Assembly (NCBI RefSeq): GCF_020379485.1
Contig: NC_063448.1
Span: 51,097,218-51,161,217, forward strand
DNA length: 64,000 bases
Direction of reading: 5' to 3'
From: Brassica napus
Lineage: Eukaryota; Streptophyta; Magnoliopsida; Brassicales; Brassicaceae
Positions 57,329-64,000 of the stretch are shown one piece after another. The position numbers and the translations under genes were made by a program. The notes beneath the pieces are model-generated. The model had not been told where the DNA came from. It made no database searches and saw nothing but the letters and a program-made list of their open reading frames with translations. The first letter of the stretch is position 1, and every line of letters starts with the position of its first letter.

Positions 57329-58565
57329 TCTATATATTATTAAAATAGAAGTACCAATAAAATATGTCCCTTAGTTTTCCATCTTATTTACACTAGAATG
57401 CTACTGACTAATTAAATAAACTATCCTTTTTTTTAATTCTTGTCTTTTTAAGTTAGATTAATATGTTTTCCTAAATTAAATTTGAACTAAAAACACTCCT
57501 ATTCACTTCTTTATTAAATCAAGGTCAAAAGTATTTATTTTTATCCTACAAACAATTCATGAAAATTAAGACTTTGGCTCTTCATTGAACTTTTACATGT
57601 AAGTACAATCTGCATTATCCAACTTACTTTAATAAAACCTATCAAGATGTACCTGTATAAAAATTAGTGGAAGTAAATAATATAGGTAACATATAAAGTA
57701 TATCGACGCTTATATATTATTGTCACCTATAACCATGATAAATACATATATATTTCTTAATGTATAATATTCAAACCATCTATACAAATGGATTTAGCTA
57801 ATTATTCTAAACAAACCAAATCAATTAATTTAGAATCAAAACAGAATATCTTTATTCGTCTATCCAAACCTCCAATCAATGTTCAATATTAATAACACCT
57901 ATAAAATATAGAAAGTAAAACATACACAAATAATTAAAATATTAGATATTACTAGATCAACTAATATGTTTCCAAATAATTTTTTTCTCCTTCAATACGA
58001 GAACTGGTTATACTAAATGAGAAATATTGTAAATATTTAGCATCCAAACTATAGCCATGATTTTTGCTATCTATTATATTTAAGAAAATAATATATTATC
58101 TATATTTTGTTTCCTAATATATTTTCATCACTTGATTTACGGAATACTTAACAATAAATTAATTATTTTCTGAATATGATTAATTTAAAACAATTTAAAA
58201 ATAAAAACAAATTCTATAGAATTTAAATAATCATTTATTTTCTTACAAATGTTATAACTAATGTATCATTTTAATTTTCTCTTTTGTATTTTTAATTCAG
58301 AAAATTTGTTTTCTATATATCTTAGACGTAAGTCTAATTATGTAAATGTTTGATTTGTCAAAATGATACCCAATATCGGTGATACAATTTACGGTAAAAC
58401 ACACAAAAAACAATTTACTCGATGTAATTAAAAATGGTTATTTTTCAAAATGTTACATTATAACAATTTTGTAATACGGTTACATTTACAAATATAACAT
58501 TTAGTACAACAAAAATTAAAATTTGAAAACAAAACACATGTACGGTTGCGCGGGTCAAGGTCTAG
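57329..58565 (+). mobile_element. non-autonomous Helitron
   Basis: Starts A|TCTATATATTATTAAAATAG at 57329, the common Brassicaceae Helitron start. Ends TGCGCGGGTCAAGGTCTAG|T at 58565. About 1.24 kb, AT-rich, no ORF of note. Confidence 0.7.
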
Positions 58566-58745
58566 TTATTAATTATGATAGATCACTAGAATTTTGCCCA
58601 CTGACCGGATTGTTTATTAAAAAAAAAAATATTGTTAAATTTTTTATCTTGAAATTCGGTTGTTTAATTATGTTGCTTAGAAATCAAAAGATGATCCACC
58701 AACCAATAAAAATTAGTTTTTGCTCTTTGAAGTATGTATTAGAAG

Positions 58746-58747
<2 letters not shown>

Positions 58748-58830
<83 letters not shown>
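58748..58830. repeat. (AAT)n microsatellite
   Basis: About 28 uninterrupted AAT/ATA units. An open frame through it would encode poly-Asn, but that is a by-product of the repeat. Confidence 0.95.
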
Positions 58831-58831
<1 letters not shown>

Positions 58832-58995
58832 CAATTTTTGAAGATGAAAAATTATTAATTGATTAGGAATCCACCAAAATATATTTAAAATTATTTCTTC
58901 ATTAATTTTTGATTAATCAACACTTTTTGGTAATTCACTAGGCCCAACATTACTGTCTAATTTACGTTTAGTGCAGTTTCTTACAAAGGATAAAT

Positions 58996-59250
58996 TAGGC
59001 CTGGGCGTTCGGTCCCCCGATCGGGTATGGTTCGGTTAAAACAGGTTTTCGGATCTAAGTCTAGAAGTCCCATTCAGTTTTTCTAAATTTTCGGTACGGT
59101 ATCGGTTCGAAACCAATCGGGTTCGGATCGGTTTGGAACAGCCACTGAATATCCGCATAAATCCAAAATTGAAATGAGTTCGGTTCGGTTATGGGTTTTG
59201 ATACCAAAATAACCAAAAAATCCCGAATAAAACTGAATAGTACACATTAA
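58996..59250. repeat. CGGTTCGG-rich dispersed repeat, one end of a decayed element
   Basis: Begins TAGGCCTGGGCGTTCGG and continues with many GGTTCGG/CGGTTT words. This is a sequence type found at the ends of plant hAT-like non-autonomous elements. I see no matching inverted end within the next kilobase, so it looks truncated. Assignment to hAT is inference. Confidence 0.45.
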
Positions 59251-60720
59251 CACACCAAAATTTGAGTCTAAAACGTGTTAAAGATAACAAATTCTAAAGT
59301 CACACAATAGCACCAGTAGACAATGCGAATTAAAGTGTTCAAACCCCATACATAAAACGTAACCTTAAAGTGTAGAAGCAAATCAAAATGCTTAATATTG
59401 TTGTAGGATTGTTGCATCACCATACTCTGAAATAGTGTTAGCATTATTCATATTGCGTACTAAGCTAATATATAAGCTTGTGCGATGTGATTAATAATGC
59501 TACCTCTTTCAAGCTTTTCTACATCTTCAAGCTGGTGAATCCATCTGTAAACATGAAAAACCATATGTAAATGAAGAACAAAAAGACATGCAAAAAGAAG
59601 ATAAGATAATGAGAAAAATAAATTAAAAAAGGACATGCAAATAGAAGACATGCGATTTATTTCGAATCGACTACCAAAGTTTCATAAGAACCAAAGAAGA
59701 ATAAGTACAGAAGAAATAAAACAAACGAACCTGAAATAGATTTCTCTAATTCTCGGATGTAGTGGGGATAAAGAGACTAGTAGATTGTTTCCAATTAATT
59801 GTAATTATTAAAAGATTGAATCAAGAAAGCTTTTCTGGGACTAGGGTTTGCTCAACAGGTGAGATTGTGAGGAAAGTAAAAAAAAAAAATGTAATACTAG
59901 GGTCGGCCCGGGCTACGCCCGGGATTTTCCTATAATTTTTGTTATATGTTTGGTATTTATACTTATATATATATATATGTGTGTGTAATAAAATATACGA
60001 CTTTAGGCAATTTTAAAATTATTTTCATTATTAAAAGCTATGGATAACAAAATAAAAAAAATGAATAAATAATAAATTAAATCTTAGTTATGGTCTAATT
60101 TTTTTATCTTACTTATTAATGTTTAATGTAAAATAATTGTTAAAAATACACAAATTAAATTTTACTTTGACTATAGAACCAATACTTTTATAATTTTTAA
60201 GGGTCTTAGAACATTTTTCTTTGGAAGTTTTTTTTCTTCAGCCTGTCCTACATATATTTTGATTTATTTGTACCATCTATATTTTCCAATATATATATAA
60301 TCAATTTTGAAAAATGGTCATAATCGTATTTGCATAATATTGTTTTTTTCTTGAACAAAATAGTTATTAACAAAGTATAACAAATTATATATTGTGGTTA
60401 AAATTCTACATTATAGTTGTCATTGGATCTCATATGATAATGCATGATATGTATTTTGACATTTTCTCAAAAGCAAACAATGCATGATATGCAAGTGAGG
60501 CTTTTTTCTCATAGAATAAAACAATATCGACACCAACACGGCCGTCTAATAGCACGCGCAAGTGGAGCGGTCGAACATGGCCCGATATATAAAAATAAAA
60601 AGCTTAAGAATTTTTAAAAATATATAGATAAATTATGGTAAAAAACTTTAAAATTTTAGAAATAATGCTAAATTTAGAACTTATAATTAAAAAAATCAGA
60701 CAAAGTTATTAAATTTTAAA
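59251..60720. other. intergenic with a Helitron-type terminus at 59908
   Basis: No supported gene. CTAG followed by GGTCGGCCCGGGCTACGCCC at about 59906-59926 is typical of the 3' hairpin end of a minus-strand Helitron. The 5' end was not found before 60720. Confidence 0.4.
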
Positions 60721-63700
60721 GGGAAAATTGCCAAAAGAGAACAAGAAAACAGCATAGTTGTCCCTATGGTATAAATCCATTTTTTTTTCATTTTTTCTCC
60801 CCTTTACCCTTTCCATATGTTAAAATTAATGAAATAAATAGTTATAAAAATCAAAAAAATTATTAAAAATATAAACAATTAATAAAACACCCATTTACAC
60901 AAACACATATTTTTTCTGGGTTGAAAAACATAATAAATAATGTTTTTAAATTATGTTCTACTAAAAGTAGAATTCTGTTTCTACCCAAAACGGGTGAGTA
61001 GAAAGTGAATTCTAGAATGAACACATCCATCTACTTGTTTTAGAACGTACAAACTACTTTTTACTATAATTCTAAATAGGGGGAATACGAATTCTACTAT
61101 TTGTAATGATCGCTACTTTTATTCAGAAAGATGTTTTTACTTTTATTGAGTATTCTAAGTTATCAGGAATGCAAAATCTAAAACATACACGAACGTCCAC
61201 TTAGTGTAGAAATTACATTCTGGAATTTTGTTATGTTCTACACAGTGTAGAAGGTGACTTCTACGGATAAAAAACTGTATTTTCGAAAATTAAGGAAGTT
61301 GCCGTTTTAAAAATATTCTAAAAATATTCTAATTTCCTAAAACGTGTTTTCATTGATTTGCTTCGTGAAAAATAAAAAATAAAAACGCTTTTGAATGTTC
61401 TTCTTCACCAATCTATGATTTCCCTATGATTTCTCTATAGTTTGTCTTGTGATTTTCACAAACTCTTGTTCTATGATGCATATCTATACAACATGTGGTG
61501 TTTGGGAGTTTGGAGCAACCACGGGATGGGTTTTTTCGGCTGATGAGAAAGGGGCTAGGCTACTGTTATTGGAATCAAGTTCTACCTTAGAGGTTTTTAA
61601 AAGAATGGTTTTGGAGGATTTTGATATGGAAGAAGATAGCTTACCCGATTTGGAGTTGAGTTATCTACCTACTGAGTTGATCAATACATCAACTTGTCCA
61701 CCTGTGATCATTGCAAATGATCGACAGCTTCAGAATTTTGTTGGTTTTGTTCAAAAGTGTGTTTCTACTCGATTGTGTGTAACATCTAAAGCCAAAGTTG
61801 AGAATCTGAATGAACCAGACTTTGATCTTAACAAGTCGCCAGCTGATTCAAGTACTGCTCAAGGGGAGGGAAACTCGGTTGATAGGGGGAACGAACCAGC
61901 TCCTGTGTTTGTTGAGAGGCAGTGCGAGAAAAAGAAAGAAAAGATTAGCAGAGTCGAAGTTGATGAGGATGCCTATCATGCTGATACCATGATCTCGGCC
62001 AAAGAGGACATACATAAGATGTCAAAGTTTTCTGTGCTCAATGTTGTTAAGAAGGGACAATTGTTTGAGAACAAAACTTTGCTGAAGGCGACTTTCGAGA
62101 TATGTGCAATGAAGCATAACTTTCACTACGAGGTTATCAAAACGGATAGACAGCTTTGGTATGTTAGATGTGAGGATAATGCATGCAATTGGTGTGTTCG
62201 AGCAGAGTGTTTGAAGGATTCTGCATATTTCATTATCAAAAAGTATGTCGGTGAACATACATAGGTAGTCTGATTATGCATAGGTATGAAGGGGTTAAGG
62301 AAAGGCCGAAATGCAATGATGTAATACAGATTATGCTTATGGATCATGGCTGTGAGATCACGAAATCTTTAGCATGGGATGTTCGTGAATATGCGGTTAA
62401 TGCTGTTAGAGGTATACCAGAGAGAAGGTATGGAAAAATACTGAAATACTTGCACATGCTGAGAGAGGCTAATACGGGTACACATTCATCGTATGAGATT
62501 GACAGCAAAGGAAGATTTTGGTACCTGTTTATTGCATTTGGGCAATCGATACGAGGATTTAACAGAGTCATAAGGAGGGTTATTGTGGTTGATGGCACTT
62601 TTCTGAAGAACAAATACAAAGGAGTTCTATTGGTTGCAACTGCTGTAGACGGAAATTCTAATTTGTATCCTCTTGCATTCGGAGTAGTCGACTCAGAGAA
62701 TGAAAATTCTTGGGAATGGTTTATGAGACAACTAAATATTGTCATTGCTGATGATCATCATTTGGCTTTCATTTCTGACAGACATGCGGCCATTGCTAAG
62801 GCGCTTGAGACTGTGTATCCAACAGCTAAACATGGTATTTGCATTCATCATTTGTTGAATAATGTGGTAACATATAACCATGGGAAAGGACTTGTTGGGT
62901 TGGTTGCAAAGGCGTCCAAGGTTTATAGAGTTGCTGAGTTTGAAAAGATATTTGCTAATGTGTGTAATATCAGTCCGGCAATTGGAAAATACCTAAAGGA
63001 TGCTGAAGTCCAAAAGTGGGAAAGATATCAATTCTCTGGATATAGATATGACATAAGGACAACAAACCCTGCCGAATCCATCAACTCTGCTTTGCGTCCG
63101 CCGAGAGAGTATCCAATCATTCCCTTGTTGGACAGTATCAGGGAAATGCTGACTCTGTGGTTTTATAACCGTAAGAAAAAGATTTCAAAGCATAATCATC
63201 CTCTTACCATAGATGTGGAGAAAAAGATTGAAAGGAGAACCAAGAAAGGCAAAAGATTTGCAGTTTACCCTGTCAGCGATGGTCGATTGCTTGTTAGAGG
63301 TGATAAAATCGACTGCTTAGTTGATTTGGATAGACGTACTTGCTCATGTGGGAAGTACAACCTGATGAAGATACCTTTTCGGCACGCAATTAAAGCTGGT
63401 TTTCATGTTGGCAGACAGCCACACACATTGACTGATTTATTTTACACTACAGAAGCTTGGCGAGAAGCTTATCATGAAAGCATCAATCCTATTGCTGTTC
63501 CTGAGGATGCTTGGTCCATGCCAGAAGATGTTGTCGTGGTCAATGTGCTACCACCAGAGTCAAGAAAATCAGTTGGAAGGAATAGAAAACGCAGATATGA
63601 AACTGTTGAAGATAAAATTCGGTCATCGCAAACATCAGAAAAGAGGCAGCCTCGCAAGTGTAGTAGATGTGGTATTAGTGGGCACAACAGAGCAACTTGT

Positions 63701-64000
63701 AAAATACCAATATAGCCAGTCACATATGGTAAGGGTCAGCTTATATAGCCAGTTCGTTTATATGTTTTTCAATCTCGATTTAATTGTGTTTCATGTATGG
63801 ATGTTTCTGTTACAGGTTGGTCTGTTCAAGTATGCAAGTTGTGGTGTTTGAAAGTGCAGTATTGCCTTGTCTCGTATGGTTTTTTCTTCTAAAAACAATC
63901 AACTTTGTTTTCATTTTGATTGTTATACTTTGGATAATTCTCGTATGGTTATTTTCTCAGTTTCATTGTTATACATTGGCATTATTTTCTCCTCACTTCT
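60721..64000 (+). mobile_element. Mutator-like element (MULE), left end and transposase; right end outside window
   Basis: The left end GGGAAAATTGCCAAAAGAGA and the next ~50 bp (AGCATAGTTGTCCCTATGG) match the terminal inverted repeat of the 32-kb MULE derivative. A MuDR-type transposase gene follows in the same orientation. No right end is present by 64000. Confidence 0.8.
61449..63715 (+). pseudogene. MULE transposase (MuDR type), broken by one stop and frame change
   Basis: The first part (61449-62264) carries the plant MULE N-terminal region and a MuDR DNA-binding-type domain (ICAMKHNFHYEVIKTDRQLW, ending YVGEHT). It then hits TAG at 62262. A second frame (62276-63715, 479 residues) carries the MULE transposase core with DDE candidates: D in VVDGTF at 62591, D in FISDRH at 62777, E in TNPAES at 63074. 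A SWIM-type zinc finger follows (TCSCGKYNLMKIPFRHA; the third ligand, normally Cys in KIPCRHA, is Phe) and then a CCHC knuckle (CSRCGISGHNRATC). The missing piece between the parts is only a few residues, so a small deletion is likely. The protein would catalyse MULE transposition if intact. Confidence 0.85.

Noticed and set aside
58523..58858. ORF with a run of ~28 Asn
   Set aside because: Caused by the (AAT)n microsatellite. It begins inside a Helitron end and has no other coding evidence.

Overview
This is plant nuclear DNA, almost certainly from a Brassicaceae genome of the Brassica/Raphanus type. The evidence is spliced genes with GT-AG introns, an extracellular LRR protein of the PGIP type, a ZAT5-like zinc-finger protein, an EMSY-LIKE gene, a NOG1 paralogue, AT-rich intergenic DNA, and plant transposons of almost every class. 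Only a minority of the 64 kb is host gene sequence. The rest is nested mobile DNA and a local tandem gene array.

Layout. Positions 1-5000 carry a ZAT5-like C2H2 gene reduced to one finger (minus), a MITE with CTAGGCG-rich ends, a 5'-truncated LINE with poly(A) tail and target-site duplication (TSD), and a two-exon PGIP-like gene. Positions 5160-19351 carry an EMSY-LIKE (EML) gene. It has frameshifts and is split by a complete 11.7-kb Ty3/gypsy retrotransposon of Tat type (two 475-bp LTRs, 5-bp TSD CACAT). That element holds a broken gag-pro-pol on the plus strand and a multi-exon antisense ORF with its own TATA box. Positions 19352-22080 carry a candidate foldback hairpin and a NOG1-like ORF whose GTPase motifs are degenerate. 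Positions 22451-30224 are a CACTA (En/Spm) transposon with 3-bp TSD. Both its genes can be spliced into uninterrupted frames (1153 and 435 codons), so it looks potentially autonomous.

Positions 30590-35380 are a minus-strand Helitron. It carries a DUF223/RPA-like OB-fold remnant, an intron-containing VTI1-type SNARE gene copy, and a nested Mutator-like (MULE) deletion derivative with 10-bp TSD. Positions 37430-56860 are a tandem/segmental array of about 2.5-kb units, each built around a small secreted 8-cysteine peptide gene on the minus strand. There are five copies: two intact, three damaged in different ways. Helitrons, a truncated Ty1/copia element and fragments of the NOG1-like gene interrupt the array. 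Positions 57329-64000 hold another Helitron, a long (AAT)n tract, a CGGTTCGG-rich repeat, and most of a large MULE with a MuDR-type transposase. The 32-kb deletion derivative matches the start of that MULE.

How it fits together. The host genes (zinc-finger regulator, pathogen polygalacturonase inhibitor, EMSY-LIKE Royal-family protein, NOG1 paralogue, secreted Cys-rich peptides) do not form one pathway. The window is instructive for gene birth and death: local duplication, partial gene capture, promoter loss by LTR insertion, and domain loss. All domain names come from reading translations by eye. No database search was run.
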